DNA from: Punica granatum
Lineage: Eukaryota; Streptophyta; Magnoliopsida; Myrtales; Lythraceae
Assembly (NCBI RefSeq): GCF_007655135.1
Contig: NC_045131.1
Coordinates: 20,692,001-20,756,000 of the forward strand
Length of the DNA: 64,000 nucleotides
Direction of reading: 5' to 3'
The translations under genes were made by a program, and so were the position numbers. Shown piece by piece: positions 10,471 through 23,490 of this stretch. Below the pieces are notes generated by a model. The model was not told where the DNA came from. It saw nothing but the letters and a program-made list of their open reading frames with translations, and did not search any database. Each line of letters opens with the position of its first letter. Within the stretch, counting starts at the first letter, position 1.

Positions 10471-12734
10471 CTAATGTTTGATTAAATCAGATGCATGATT
10501 AATCCGGTTTTTCGCGTTTTGCAACAGAAATGAAGATGCCCGCCACCGAATCTACAATAGGGAGATAGAAACACCGAAAGTGGACGGAATGGGCCGTACG
10601 AATGAAACATCGAGGCGTTTCCGACTCCTTAATGCCTAGGATATCGGTGAATCATGGAATGACGATTATGCCCTTGAGTGGTAGAACGTGTGTAGTTCAC
10701 ATACAAATTAAAGATCGTATGACACGAAGAGGTCTAAAGAGACTCGCGCATCTCGACTTGAGCCGCCTCAAATTGGGCCCGGACTCGAGTCATGGTGTGC
10801 GAGTACTCGCTAGACACTGATTCTATTCGCGTCACACGTCTCGGTACTTTGAAATTGTAGGCTTTTAAAGAAAAGGGCATTTCCGCCATTCCGTGAACCA
10901 TCGATGCGTTTACGAATTGACAATCAATTTATCTAATTATTTAGTCCAAATGATTTAATTAACCGAATGATACGTCCCGTTTCTCCCATTTGTGAAATTA
11001 TTCAATGATTATCATTTCATGTCACAATTATGGTTTTGATGGGTAATTATCCGAAGCTAACGTGCCTAATAAATGATTAGCATGTAGTTAACAGTTAGAG
11101 AAAAGCGTAATCACAAGCAATTCCCAGGATCGATCTTGAAATGACAAAAGAGGCGAATCCTAACTCGGAGGGGGTCACGAGGAATTCGGCCATTTCCTAA
11201 GGATAAACGGCCGATTGCTTCTTGACCCAATTCGAGTTTCGATGGGTCTCTTATATCATTTCTAATCGGTCCTCGCATACATCAAGTGGCATGCATACAC
11301 GATTTACACACATTTCACTAAGCCAATGTCACCATGATCTCGGTTACACAAATGGACACGCAAGACAAACACAAACATTGCATTCAATGGAATCTATAAA
11401 GCGACATTGGCTCATTCAATGATAAACTCGGAAATAGATCACGAGAAACCCACGACATCATGGAACGAGAGGTCCATAGCTTCGGATGGACCAAGGGACC
11501 TCTCGGCCCCCTTGCAAGGAAGGTAGTCCTGAGCATTCCTTGGTGCAGCCGACCCATAGGGTCTCTCCCTCCTAGATTCCGAACGTTTCTCGTCATGCCC
11601 ACATGCTACACGACATCCGGGACAACAAGGTGCAGGAAATAACAAGCTTCAGGGTGAGAGAGTTTCCCGTGCGTCCATGAGGGACAAGAGGACTCTCACC
11701 CATCCCTTCGAGAGGCGTGGCCGTGAGTCCTTATGGCCCCTACGGACCACAAGGACCTCTCTAACCTCGAAATGAGTCATTTCCTGTCATGACATGCACA
11801 TTTATACGAAATATGAATGTAACAAAAAATGAAACACATGGTATTGCATGGGATTGCATGAAATTAAAGAAAAAAAATCTAACTTGCATATAACATGCAC
11901 TTTATCACTTTATTGCCTCGTAACAAACAAAGATCGAAGAGCTCGTCCCTTTAAATCATAGAAGAGTGTTACCTAGCCTCGATGTACGAGGAAAAGAGTC
12001 GAGGAAGTGGCAATGGGAGTCAGAAGACTCGGCTGGACGTCAAGGGTAGTAGATGCCCATAAGACAACGTCCGTGGCAGCCAGAGAAAATCGAGCTCGGC
12101 ACGCTAGCTCCGACCACGGCACCAAGTGAGATCGGGCTTCTCGGACTCCTAAGGGATAGATCTAGACGTTCGTGGACAGTTCCGAACGTGCCGGAGCCTG
12201 GACAAACCCGAAATGATGAGAGAAATTTCGGTAAGAAACGATGAAACCCGATAAGAGAGAGTGAGTGAAACGGAGGTTGTGCACGGTTGTATGGCTCTCG
12301 GATTGTGACCACCTCTTCACGGGGGAGAGTGGGGGTTATGAGGGCCCTTTAAACGTGATGGCATGACTCGCCAAAGTCGTGGAAGGAAATGGCACGTTGA
12401 GGAAGTCGGGTGCACCGGGTGAGGGTTCTTGGAACCCGATAGTTCTCACGGTTGGAACGCGACGTTGGAGGCTTCAAATGGAGAATCTAAGCTCGGAAAT
12501 AGACTTAGGGGATGAGAAATATGTAGGATATGAAGTTTGGTTGTGTTTGGCTTAAGTCGGGTCAGGCGTCGATCGAAATACCGGGTGGTTTTCAGTTGAT
12601 TTTTGCCGGTTTGGCCACGAGATGGGTTGTGCGGGGATGAGGGAGTGGGCTGGAGATTGAGAGGATTTTAGAGAGAAGTTGGCTTGAGAGAGGATGGAGT
12701 TGAAGAAGTGATTAGAGTTAATGATGCTAGAGAA

Positions 12735-12742
12735 CTTATAGG
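12735..12742 (-). promoter_or_regulatory. TATA box of D LTR
   Basis: The minus strand reads CCTATAAG at the conserved promoter position, about 1.48 kb from the LTR start. Confidence 0.65.
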
Positions 12743-14221
12743 AGAGCTTAATGTGCTTAATGCGATTAGGGCAAGCTAAGTGTGCTTCGGGGAGTTAAGT
12801 GTGTGTTGCCGAAAATTTAAGGGGAATTAGGATGGGGAAATGTCACTTAGAGTATGGGAGAAGCAAGAGGAGAAGTGATGGGAAGTGATGGGAGGTGATG
12901 GATGGGAGATATGTGTAAGAAGATATTTGAATTGTGTGGTGGAGGGAAGAATGGAGGGGTTGAGCCGCCGGCCATGGGGATCTAGCCGTGGCTAGGTGCG
13001 GCCAAGCCGTGGCTTGGGGTTGGAGCCGAAGCTTAGGGTTGAGTCGTGGCTTGGAGGCTTGGCTTGGCTGAACTATGGGTCCTATTTTACTAGGAGAAAT
13101 GCCGGGAGAAGCTCGGGGCTCGATTGGTTACGTGCTTGGCTTCCGTGGTCCGATTAATTGATAGATTTGGAATGCTTGCATGAAGAGAATTTAAATGAGC
13201 CCAATATCGCCATACTTCGCGTGAATGAATATTCGGGTGACCCGGCACCTCGAAAGTCGGTTTTGCTCTGTTTGGACATCTTGAGTGGAATTGACCGTCC
13301 CCATTCTCCAATTACTCCTCCGTGCACTGTATTGTTTGTCTCGGTGAGCTTTTTGTCCCGTGCGGAACTGTTGACCCGTCGTCCTTGACCGAAGACCATT
13401 AGCCGGAGGTGGCCTAGGGGTCCGCGATCGAGGTTTTCTCAGTATTTCCCGAATGATCTGGGGTGTTTGGAGACCGCTGTGGCCTCAGTTTGTCAGGAAC
13501 ATGCCCCGAAGACTCGCCGAGAGGCGTTCGTGACCACTGAAATGTCACTCGGGAGACCTAATTGATTTGTTTGTCCCAAGGCGAAATGATTTCCCTAGTC
13601 CTAGGAGTTGTAGGGAGTGAGTGGTGTGAAACTCGGACGTCAATTTTCCACCGAATGAGCTCTGAGCGCTAGATCCCGTCTGAAAGGGTCTTTTTCCAGA
13701 GTCGGGGTCCACTCACGAGAACAAGTTGAACTCCGATAGGCAGTCTGACCCTTTTTCTACAGTTCGAGTAACCCTCGAGTGTGCACAGGCCTGTTTTCGA
13801 GTGTCGTTCATCTGTTCGTGAATCGGGCCTCGTGGGGGCCTTGTTAGGAAAGGCGTCTGCGAAGGTTTGGGGGTGCCCCGGCTTAAGCAGGAGGCTTCTG
13901 AAATGCGCTCGAAGGTGTCATTGGTTATTTTGGTACCAAGAAGGATTTTTAGAGTCCCATATTGGATACCTTTTGACGTTCCGATGATCCGGCGATGAAT
14001 AGGACCGCAGTACTGGCCTCTGCTGCTTTCAGGGTTCGTTGTTCGGCTTCTCTTCTAATCGGCTTTTGTGCTTTCCCTGGTGGACCTTGCTTCTCTCTCT
14101 CATAGTCCGTGCCCCTATGCCCGAGCGTTCGCCCCCGATTACTGGGTCATGAATAGTATCCCGAGCCTCAGTACGAGCGTTTTGGTGTAAGGAGCCGGTG
14201 GGGCAAAATGGGGAGCTGACA

Positions 14222-14237
14222 GCTTGCCCCTCTTTGG
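14222..14237 (-). other. Polypurine tract of element D
   Basis: The minus strand reads CCAAAGAGGGGCAAGC against the LTR start at 14221, identical to the tracts of L1, E and F. It shows that the LTR to its left is the 3' LTR of D. Confidence 0.9.
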
Positions 14238-14436
14238 TTGCATGCTTGATTAGAGGATGTAGCCAAAGATCATGAGAAGCATCCCTTTTGGTCCCGGCGA
14301 TTGCCTTATTGCCAATATCTGTAGTCGCTCGTCCCTCTGAGTTGGATGTGTAGGGAGAATGTGCAAGTGCACGAACTTGTCACAAGATAGCAGCATGGTT
14401 GAGAGGTGAAGATTTTGAAACGGTGGATGAGGGGCC

Positions 14437-15040
14437 TGAGCCCGCAAAGCAGTATGTGCAGGGCCGAAGCTCTTGGAAAGCAGTATGTGTAGGGCCGAAG
14501 CCCGTGGAAAGCAGTAAATCACTAGGCCGAAGCCCGTGGAAAGCAGTAGCTGACTAGGCCGAAGCCCGTGGAAAGCAGTAAATCACTAGGCCGAAGCCCG
14601 AGGCCCGTGGAAAGCTGTTAATCACTAGGTCGAAGCCCGTGGAAAGTAGTAAATCACTAGGCCGAGGCCCGTGGAAAGCGGTAAATCACTAGGCCGAAGC
14701 CCGTGGAAAGCGGTAAATCATTAGGCCGAAGTCCGTGGAAAGCAGTAAATCACTAGGCCGAAGCCCGTGGAAAGCGATAAATCACTAGGCCGAAGCCTGT
14801 GGAAAGCAGTAAATTACTAGGCCGAAGCCCGTGGAAAGCGGTAAATCATTAGGCCGAGACCCGTGGAAAGCAATAAATCACTAGGCCAAGGCCCGTGAAA
14901 AGCCGTAAATCACTAGGCCGAGGCCCGTGGAAAGCAATAAATCACTAGGCCGACGCCCGTGGAAAGCGGTAAATCACTAGGTCGAAGCCCATGGAAGCGG
15001 TAAATCACTAGGCCGAAGCCCGTGGAAAGCGGTAAATTGC
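14437..15040 (-). repeat. 32-bp minisatellite of element D
   Basis: About 18 units contain AGGCCGAAGCCCGTGGAAAG followed by CAGTAAATCACT, typically at 32-bp spacing (for example 14524 and 14556), with scattered substitutions. The unit differs from those of E, L1 and F but sits at the same place, a few hundred bp from the polypurine tract. The complement, with GGGCTTCGGCC and ATTTACTGCTTTC, recurs as a few degenerate units in C2 (61498-61640) and in F (35768-35850). Confidence 0.9.
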
Positions 15041-15709
15041 CAAAGCGCAGGGAAAGTAGAAGTGGGGATCGATGCTAGGTGGCGTCGCGTGATGCTGGAA
15101 GAGGTGGATTGCTTGGTTTCGAGTTGAGATCGTGCTCAGGCGACGCAAGATGTTGTTTGTTGCATTCTTGAACTGGGGTCAAGTGACCTCCCTATAGTGC
15201 CCTCCACTCGGTTCGAGGTTGCGATCTGCTGCATGAATCAATCGCGTGTCCGTCAAGGAGGAGATGCCCCTTGGGGTTCTCGACTGCACCTGCGCATGGA
15301 GAAAAAGGCAACCTACAAAGGATGTCAGTTGCGCCCAATCAGTGAGACTATGACATAAAAGAAGGATCCATGTAAAGATGTGTCGGAGGTTTGCTGTCGG
15401 TGACCGTTGGAGGGTGACCGTGTCCTTATAGGGGAATGGCCTTTCATGGAACGGGGTGACTCGTGGAATATGTGCACAAAGGTAAAGGGAGAGATCTTAT
15501 GGGATCCTCCAAATCAAGGATACGTTGATTCGATCCCGTTTTGAAGTGAGTCTCGAGTCCGGAGAGTCGAAGAGAGTTTGTTTGCGTCGAAGACTGCCGA
15601 ACCACTACTCATTGTAGCTTCACGAGGAGTGCCGCTTTTCTTTCGTGGTCGAGTCGACATTGCCCCCTAACTTTTGCCTAGGCCGCAAAATGCGTGATGA
15701 CCTAGTGGG

Positions 15710-16824
15710 TGTCAACACCCCATTTTGGCTCACCTTTCCAAACAATGATATCAGCAATGGTCCAAGCCACAACTTGAGCAGAATACAGAAAAATGACTTA
15801 ACAGAGCAGATATCACTATTCATCCTCAAGTCGGCAAAATTGAACAGAAGACATGCACATGTGACAGAAGGACTCCAGGGGTCACCAAAGGGTAATAGAG
15901 TGACTAGAGAGCTCAACAATGTCCAAAACCGGCATTTCCAGTGTACTACATGGACAATCCTATTTTCCGATAGTTCGCTCGTCCGTCTGAAGATAGCCAA
16001 TATTGGACCTCAAAAATCCACATCGATGCCAAACGGATGAAAAGTGTCTCAAACGCATTTCGCAAATCATCTGCTCTATACAGAACAACTTTCTGTATAT
16101 AGACAACTTTTAAGTGGAAGTCCAAAAATGCCGGTTTCTCGGAGAAAAGTTAATTCCAAATATCAGATGCGGCCATGCCCCACAATCATACAGAGCACGA
16201 GCAGTGCTTCAGATTGTCTTTTGGAAGCCATACAGACACCCTAAATGACTTCCGAGCGACAAAATGGGCATACCCCTCTTCGGAAGAGCATAATCGGAGA
16301 CTGGTCTGATGGAATTATGGCAAACGAAGTTCACACTACATTGCCCTGAAAACTCTAACGGACATTCGCAATTGGGCAAAACAGACAGTAAAACCCTTCA
16401 CGGTTTCCCGAGTAACCTCCGAGGATCACAAAAGGCCATTTTCAGTGAAAATCCATATCCGGAGGTCCTCTTTGGGGAAACTTGACACCGGATGCTTACG
16501 TTACACAACGCTAGCCTTCTCAAGGCTCAATGTGGAATCGTCGGAATGAATCACACAACTCATCTAGACCCCTCGAGCAGTGCTTTAAGGGTCTCAGATG
16601 CACTTTTCATATTCTTAGAGGCCCAATCTTGGCAAACGGAGATCACAGTGATCTCCGGATCGCCCAAGAAACTCAGAAAGCAATCTGAGAAATTCAGTTT
16701 TGGCCTCCTAGGACATCTCCGGCTCTACATTTGCTTTTACCGGCTTAAGGGACAAAGTGCCCACGTAATTTGACAATTTATGTCAAAATGACCGACGTGG
16801 GATGCAGATACAAGATATGCTGTC
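15710..16824 (+). mobile_element. C1: 5' part of a plus-strand LTR, inserted in D
   Basis: It starts TGTCAACACCCC (one change from TGTCAGCACC) and runs collinear with the first 1.1 kb of the C2 LTR (55249-56361), sharing the subfamily-specific TTTTGGCTCACCTTTCCAAA. It is interrupted at 16825 by LTR A. The five bases before it, GTGGG, would be its target duplication; the partner copy and the rest of the LTR should lie outside the window. The sequence holds ORF fragments of about 130 codons on both strands (15620-16040) with no recognisable domain. Confidence 0.85.
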
Positions 16825-17665
16825 TGTCAGCACCCCATTTTGGTCCAACGAAGGACTCCTGGCCGAAGCTCGGATTACTATTCATGGCCCGACAATCGGA
16901 GGCGAACGCGCGAACGTGGGAGCACGGGCTACAGAAGAGAAGCAAAGCCCCCCCTAAAGGCTCAGAAGGGTAGTCAAAAGGGGAAATAAACAACGATCCC
17001 CGAAACAACAGAAGCTGGCCCTGTGGTACTATTCATCGTCGGATCACCGGAGCATCAAAAGGTATCCAATATGGGGCTCTAAAAATCCCTCGTGGTATCA
17101 AAATGACCAATGGCACGTCCGAGCGCATTTCAGAAGTCTACTACTTAAGTCGGGTTACTCCCGAACATTTGCAGACGCCTTCCTAACGGGGCTCCCAGGA
17201 CGCCCGATCCACGGACAAGTAAACAACACCCGGAAACAGGCTTGCACACACCCAAGGACCACCAGGACCATGGAACAGGATTTAGACTGCGTGTCAGAGC
17301 TCATCTTGGTCTCCCGAGTGGATCCCGACCCGGAAAAGGGGCCATTTTTTACAAAAAGACATAGCCGGAGACCCTTTTAACAAATCGTCAGCACACGAAA
17401 TCTGCGCCAATCAATCCCAGGGACCGCAAGGGCTTGGGAAATAAACCCCGATCGCATTGCATAATCCATTTAGGTTTCCCGAGTACCATTCCGGTAACAA
17501 AAGGGCCCCTTTCACGGGGAATCTTGTGCTCATAGCCTATTCAGGGAAATGTTAACGCTCGAACTCTGCACCATCCACTCCCAGCAACCCCTAGGGCCAA
17601 GGAAATCATTTTGGCTCGGACCAAGCAAAGCATATCGGTTTCCCGAGTGGCTTTTTAATGGCCAC
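16825..17665 (+). mobile_element. LTR A, left segment (inserted in C1, split by E)
   Basis: It starts TGTCAGCACCCCATTTTGG directly after CTGTC, with TGTC doubled. C2, which lacks this insertion, reads a single TGTCAGAAG at the same place (about 56359), so the doubling fits a target duplication rather than recombination at a shared motif. The segment is the complement-side counterpart of 2260-3096 in L1. It ends with GCCAC at 17661-17665, the left target duplication of E; the LTR resumes at 53943. Confidence 0.9.
17661..17665. repeat. Target-site duplication GCCAC, left of E
   Basis: GCCAC here and at 53938-53942 flank element E, 36 kb apart. In L1 (about 2246-2254, complement) the uninterrupted host sequence has a single copy in AATGGCCACGAACG. 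Confidence 0.95.
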
Positions 17666-20087
17666 TATGCGCACCCGAATTTCATCTCGCCAGGGCACGC
17701 ATGCGTGAAGCCTTTGCAACGCGGCTTGGGATTGTCCACCTTCCCGGGGACGCGCGACGGACGCACGTGAGAAGGAGTCCCCACTTACTTTTTACGACCC
17801 GTAGGTCGAGGGCCGTTGAGTCGCCCGGGTCTAGGGGTACAAGGTACACCTAAATGCTAAGGCAATGGTCATACGGAACCGGAAATTCCGAATTCGTGCG
17901 GGCCTATATCTAGCATGCCCTTTTGGTACTCTAGTTTACTAGGCTTACCGTTTTGTTTATTTACCGCGTGACTTAGGGTTGCACTTGACTCGCCCGTTTT
18001 GACACCGTAAAGTTGATGAATTGATCAAGTTGGTCCAATAATCCGAAAGATGAGTAGGCTTGTGCGTCGAGGAATCGGTTCACTATCTTAGCGTTACAGT
18101 TCATCGAACCGTGAGGTCGATTCCCTGCACGAACCGAAACTGCGAGTATTCGAGCTTACTCATCTCTTGGTGACGATAGACCAACTTAACCAGTTCGACG
18201 CTCGGACCTCTCGCTCACCGATCGGAGATCCTTACAAATGGCTGAATGAATGTACAAACAAATCCTCGCAATGTTCTCTCGAGTAATTACAAAATACAAC
18301 TGAGTAAGTAAATGGATCCCGATCGGTTTGCATTGGGCCAATATTCCGCTCCGGCTCACCGTGTGTTTTGAATAACCGATAAATAAATTAAGGCAATGCG
18401 GGCTCAAGGAGCTGGGGATCGGGTCCGATCGAACCAACGGTCTGCCGGAGAACCGGTTGATTCCCACTGTAACCGTCGGACCGATCAAGCTCCCGGGTGA
18501 TATCTAAATACGTTTCATACATCCAATCCAAATTGCCTTCCACATAGGCCATGTTTGGAGTATGATGATGAATCGAGGCTAGATCCCATTCCGCACTCGG
18601 GTTGCACGCGCTCAGTGAGTTAGGAAGCGTTGGACCTCGTGTTCGGTGGTTTGGGGCGTTGGACCCCGTGCAACACGTAACCTATGGGCTCCGGCCCGAA
18701 CCGCAACAAATTAGCAAAGACAAGTGGAAAACAGAAGAAAAATGGTAAAACTGACGAAAACATACAATAACTGACAAGTGCCGGTAAATACAGACAAGTT
18801 GTATATTAAGTCGAATGTACGTGATTTAATCAGTTATTAACCAGGGTTGATTAGCAAACAATGTATCTAACCTAGGCAAACAAAGATGGTGGGCTAGAAT
18901 ATGGTTCTAAGCCAATTGCATGTGTGAACTTGTTTTAGGATTCTTATTCAGTGAGGTGACACTGCGGTTTCACCGAATTAGCCAAACTCGTATTTTGACT
19001 CTAGATTGGAACCTAACATTCCACCAACCCATTATCTAATGTTCGTTTAAGTCAAGTGCACGATTAATCCGGTTCTTGGTATTTTGTAACTGAAATAAAA
19101 GGTTCACCACCGAATCTACGATAGGAAGACAGAAACACCGAAAGTGAACGGAATGGGCCGTGCGAATGAAACTCGCACCCGAGCGGGTAGCCCTTTCTCG
19201 CCCATAGATCGAGGTGTTTCCAACTCCCTAACGCCTAGGATATCGGTGGATCTCGGAATGACGATTATGCCCTCGGATAATAAAAACATGTGATGTTCGT
19301 GTGCAAACTGAAGATCGCGTGACACGAAGAAGTCTAAGGAGGACTCGCATGTCTCGACTCGAGCCGCCTCAAATTGGGCCCGGACTCAAGTCGTAGCACG
19401 CGAGTACTCGCTAGACATCGATTCTATTCGTGTTACACGTCTCGGTGCTTTGAAATTGTGAGCCTTTTAAGGAAAAGGGCATTCTCGCCGTTCCGTGAAC
19501 CATCGATTCGTTTACGAATTAATAATCAATTTATCAAATTATTTAGTCCAAGTAGTTTAATTAATCAAATAACACGTCCCCTTTTCCCATTTGTGAGATT
19601 CTTCGGTGATTATTGTTCCACATTGCGGTTATGGTTTGGATGGGCGATATTCGGATCTAGCATGTCTAATAAGTAATAAACATGTAGACAACAATTAAAA
19701 GGAAGCATAATTGCAAACAATTCCAAGGATCAACTTCGGAATGATGAAGAGGCCAATCGGAACCTAAAAGAGGTCACGAAGGAGTCGGCCACCCCCAAGG
19801 ATGATTGGCCAAATGCTCCTTGACCCGATTCAAGTTTCGGTGGGTTTCTCACGTCATTCCTAATCATCCCTTGCATACATCATGTAACATGCACGCGAGA
19901 ATAACACACATTTCACTAAATCGACATCAACACGACCCTGATTCACACAAATAAACACGGGAGACACTCAAAAACACCATATTCAAGGAATCAACAACGA
20001 CGTTAACTCATTCAACGATAAACTTGGAAATAACTCACGGGAATCACACGGCCTCAAGGAACAGAGAGCCTTAGGACTTCGGGTGGG

Positions 20088-20136
20088 CCAAGGAGCCTCA
20101 CGGCCCCATCGTAAGGAGATGGCCGTGGGTTCCTTG
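20088..20136 (-). other. LTR hairpin (E, 3' LTR)
   Basis: The arms are CCAAGGAGCCTCACGGCC (20088-20105) and GGCCGTGGGTTCCTTG (20121-20136); 15 of 16 bases pair around one single-base bulge. The loop is about 15 nt. The same structure is at 51363-51412 in the other LTR of E. Confidence 0.8.
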
Positions 20137-21343
20137 ACATGACCGAACCCTCCAAAGCCTCTCCCTCCTAGATCCCAAGTGTTTCTCGTCATGCCATTGT
20201 ATCTTAGTCATGGTTAGGGACATCACGATCGTGGAAATGGCCTAATCTGGAAGGATGAGGCGGTCATGGACCCTAGAGAGCCAAAGAGGCTCACGGCCCC
20301 CCCCTATGAGGCTCGGCCGAGAGGCTCTATGACTCTCCCGAGTCTATGACGGTCTCATCCTTTCGGATTCGAACCATTTCACGTTATGCATGCTTACTCA
20401 CACAACATACGGACGTAATAAAAGAAATGAAGCACTTACGATGCATGGGTTTGCATGAGGAATCCGGATCTAGAGGAAAAATAACGTCTTTCATGCATTC
20501 CGATTCTTTAGATCACATCAACGTTTCATACAAGCATATATCGAGGATCCTAACTTCTCTAAGTCGTAGAGGGATGTTACCTATCCTCGATGCACGAGGG
20601 AAAGAGTCGGGGAAGTGGCCTTGAGAGTCGCAAAACTCAGTTGGACGCTACGGATGGCGGGTACCCATAGGTGGTAGCAGCGGCAGCTTGGGAAGATCGG
20701 GCTTGGCACGTTAGCTCCAACCACGGCACGGTGCAAGATCGGGCTCGTTGGACTCCTAAGGGATGGATCTAGATGTTCGTGGAAAGTCCCGAATGTGCCG
20801 AACCCTGGACAAGCCCGAAACAGTGAGAGAAAGCTCGGTAAAGAAAAGTGGACCCGGTAAAGAAGAAACGGGTGGAACGGTGGTTGTGCACGGTGGATCG
20901 GCCCTCGGACCGTGACCACCTCTTCACGGGGGAGGGTGAGGGTCATGAGGAACCCTTTGAACGTGATGGCACGACTCGGCAAAGTTGTGGGAGGAAATGG
21001 CACGTTGTTGAAGTGCGGGTGCACGCTGGTGGCGTCCTTGAGACCCGATTGTTCGCACGGCTGAAACGTGATGATGGAGGCTTCAAATGAGAAATCTAAG
21101 CCCGGAAATGGACTTAGGGGGTGGGAAATATGTAGGCAAGGGAGTTTGGTGATTTTTAGCTTAAGTCGGGTCGGGTGGTTACCGGAATACCGGGCAGTTT
21201 TCCGGTGATTTTGGCCGGTTCCGGCCTTGAGAGGGGCTGAACGTAGAGTGAAGGAGAGGGCTGGGCTTGAGAGGTTTTTGGAGAGATGTTGGCTTGAGAG
21301 AGAGTGAGGATGAAGAAATGATTAGGGTTAATGATGAATGGGG

Positions 21344-21352
21344 CTTTATAGG
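21344..21352 (-). promoter_or_regulatory. TATA box of E 3' LTR
   Basis: The minus strand reads CCTATAAAG, about 1.3 kb from the LTR start. The other E LTR has the same sequence at 52624-52632. Confidence 0.75.
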
Positions 21353-22657
21353 CTAGCTTCATGGCTCGATTAAGGGAAGTTAAGTGAGGATAGGAGGCCT
21401 AAGTGTGGTTGTCGAAATTTTCAAGGCAATTAGGGTGGGGTTTGTGTCATGTAGAGTGTGGGGAAAGGAAGGAAAAGTTGATGGGAGGTGATGGGAAAGG
21501 GATAGGAAGCGATGGGTGTAAGAAGGATTTGAAATTTGTGGTGGAGGGAAGGGGAAAACCCCTTGGAGCCGCCGGGTTTGGGTTTGAGCAGCGACTAATT
21601 GCGGCCAAGCCGTGACTTGGGGATTGAGCCGAGATCTTGGGTTTGAGCCGTGGCTTGGTGGCTTGGTTTGGTTGAGCTGTGGATCCCATTCGACTAAGAG
21701 AAAAGCCGGGAAAAGCTCGAGACTTGATTGAACGCGCGTCCGATCTCCGATGTCCGATTAATTAATAGATTTGGAATGCTTGAACGAAGAGAATTTGAAT
21801 GAGCCTAATATCGCCATATGTCATGTGAACGAATGTTCGGGTGACTCGGCGCCTCGAGAGTCGGTTTTGCCCCGTTTGGATATTCAGAGTGGAGTTGAGT
21901 GTCCCCGTTTCCAATTGCTCCATTGTGCATCGTAGTGCTCGTCTCGGTGAGCCTTTTGTCTTGTGCGGGATCATTGGTTCGCCGTCCCTGACCGAAGACC
22001 GTTAGCCGGAGGAGACCTAGGGACTTGCGACCGGGGCTTCCTCAGTGTTCCCCGAATGTCTCGAGGTGTTCGGGGACCACTGTGATCTCTGTTTTCCATG
22101 AATGTGCCCTGAAGGTTCGCTGGGAGGCGTTTGTGACCACTGAAATGTCCCTCGAGAAACCTCGTAGAGTTTCGAAAGGTCATTTGAAGCTCATTCCATG
22201 ACCCCGGTGATCCCTGGGTGCGTGCAGGCCCGTTTCTGGATGCCGTTTACTCGTCAGTGGATCGGGCCCCCCCCCAGAGGCCCGTCAGAAAAGGCGTCTG
22301 TGAGAGATCGGGGGTGTCCCGGCTTAAGCAGGATGCCTCCGAAACGTGCCCGGATGTGTCATTGGTCACTTTGGCACCGAGAGGGATTTTTAGAGTCCCA
22401 TATTGGACACCTTTCGGTGTTTCATTGATTCGGTGGTGAATAGTGCCGCAGTGCCAGTCCCTGTTGCTTCGGGACTTGTCATCTGTTTACTTTTTCGATC
22501 GCCCTCTCGTGCTCTCCTAGTGGACCCTGCTTTCTCTTGTCATTCGTGACTCTATGCCCGCACGTTCGCCTCCGATTGTCGGGTGATGAATAGTAATCCG
22601 GGCTTTGGCCGGAGATTATCGTGTAGGGAGCCGGTGGGCCAAAATGGGGTGCTGACA

Positions 22658-22673
22658 GCTTGCCCCTCTTTGG
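22658..22673 (-). other. Polypurine tract of element E
   Basis: The minus strand reads CCAAAGAGGGGCAAGC, abutting the 3' LTR at 22657 and identical to the tracts of L1, D and F. Confidence 0.92.
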
Positions 22674-22802
22674 TTGCATGCTCAGTTAAATGATGTAGCC
22701 AAAGATTGTAAGAAGCACCCCCTCTTGGGCCCGGCGACTGCTCTGATACAGTTCCCCCATGGCTGCTCGTACCCTGCTTGGATACATCGGGATATTGTGT
22801 AG

Positions 22803-23490
22803 GAAATTAGAATCGGGATGGACCCGAAACAGGAATTTAAACCGGGATGGACCCGAACAGAAATTTAGACTGGGATGGACCCGAACAGACCGGGATGGAC
22901 CCGAACAGGAATTTAAACCGGGATGGACCCGAACAGGAATTCAGACCGGGATGGACCCGAACAGATCGGGATGGACCTGACTAGGAATTCAGACCGGGAT
23001 GGACCCGAACAGACCGGGACGGACCCAAACAAGAATTTAGACTGGGATGGACCCGAACAGACCGGGAGGGACCCGAATAGGAATTTAGACCGGGATGGAC
23101 AAGAACAGGAATTTAGACCGGGATGGACCCGAAACAGGAATTTAGACCGGGATGGACCCGAACAGGAATTTAGACCGGGATGGACCCGAAACAGGAATTT
23201 AGACCGGGATGGACCCGAATAGATCGGGATGGACTTGAACAAGAATTTAGACCGGGATGGACCCGAACAAGAATTTAGACCGGGATGGACCCGAACAGGA
23301 ATTTAGACTGAGATGGACCCGAACAGACCGGGATGGACCCGAACAGGAATTTAGACCGGGATGGACCCGAAACAGGAATTTAGACCGGAATGGACCCGAA
23401 CAGGAATTTTAAACCGGGATAGACCCGAACAGGAATTTAAAATCGCGATGGACCCGAGACGGGAATTTAAAAACTAGGATAGACCCGAGA
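22803..23490 (-). repeat. 28/29-bp minisatellite of element E
   Basis: About 24 units contain GACCGGGATGGACCCGAACA followed by GGAATTTA (units at 23117, 23146 and 23174 show the 29- and 28-bp spacing); some units are shortened to the first half only. The array starts about 130 bp from the polypurine tract. The unit is shared with L1 but not with D or F. Confidence 0.9.

Larger units (their letters stand above)
4102..14221 (-). mobile_element. Element D: 3' LTR, split by solo LTR S1
   Basis: The LTR begins at TGTGCGCAACCG (4102) and ends GCTGACA (14221), next to the polypurine tract at 14222. It is interrupted at 5474-10465 by solo LTR S1. Without S1 and one copy of its GTTAT duplication it is about 5.12 kb. 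The five bases before it are TTTGG; the matching copy would be beyond the window. TATA box at 12735-12742, donor-like site at 11967-11972. No coding sequence is recognisable: the longest open frames are below 100 residues and not shared between copies. Confidence 0.9.
14222..15709 (-). mobile_element. Element D: 3' part of internal region
   Basis: After the polypurine tract come about 200 bp of unique sequence, a 32-bp minisatellite (14437-15040) and about 670 bp resembling E and F. The shared motif GAGGAGATGCCCCTTGGGGT occurs here at about 15259 and in E at about 23699. The last part, with TTTTGCCTAGG and GACCTAG (about 15672-15705), matches the purine-rich block of E (24978-25030), so the D internal region continues up to 15709, where C1 is inserted. 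No coding domain is recognisable. Confidence 0.85.
17666..22657 (-). mobile_element. Element E: 3' LTR
   Basis: This is an uninterrupted 4992-bp LTR next to the polypurine tract at 22658. Its terminal base pair has decayed: it begins TATGCGC where other copies have TGTGCGC. The minus strand contains the TATA box (21344-21352), the donor-like AG|GTAACA (about 20575-20582) and the hairpin at 20088-20136. It is collinear with the E 5' LTR (43645-45600 and 50885-53937). Confidence 0.95.

Noticed and set aside
14437..15040. Regular repeats suggesting a CRISPR array
   Set aside because: Units are contiguous 32-mers with no unique spacers, next to a polypurine tract in a plant retroelement. It is a minisatellite.
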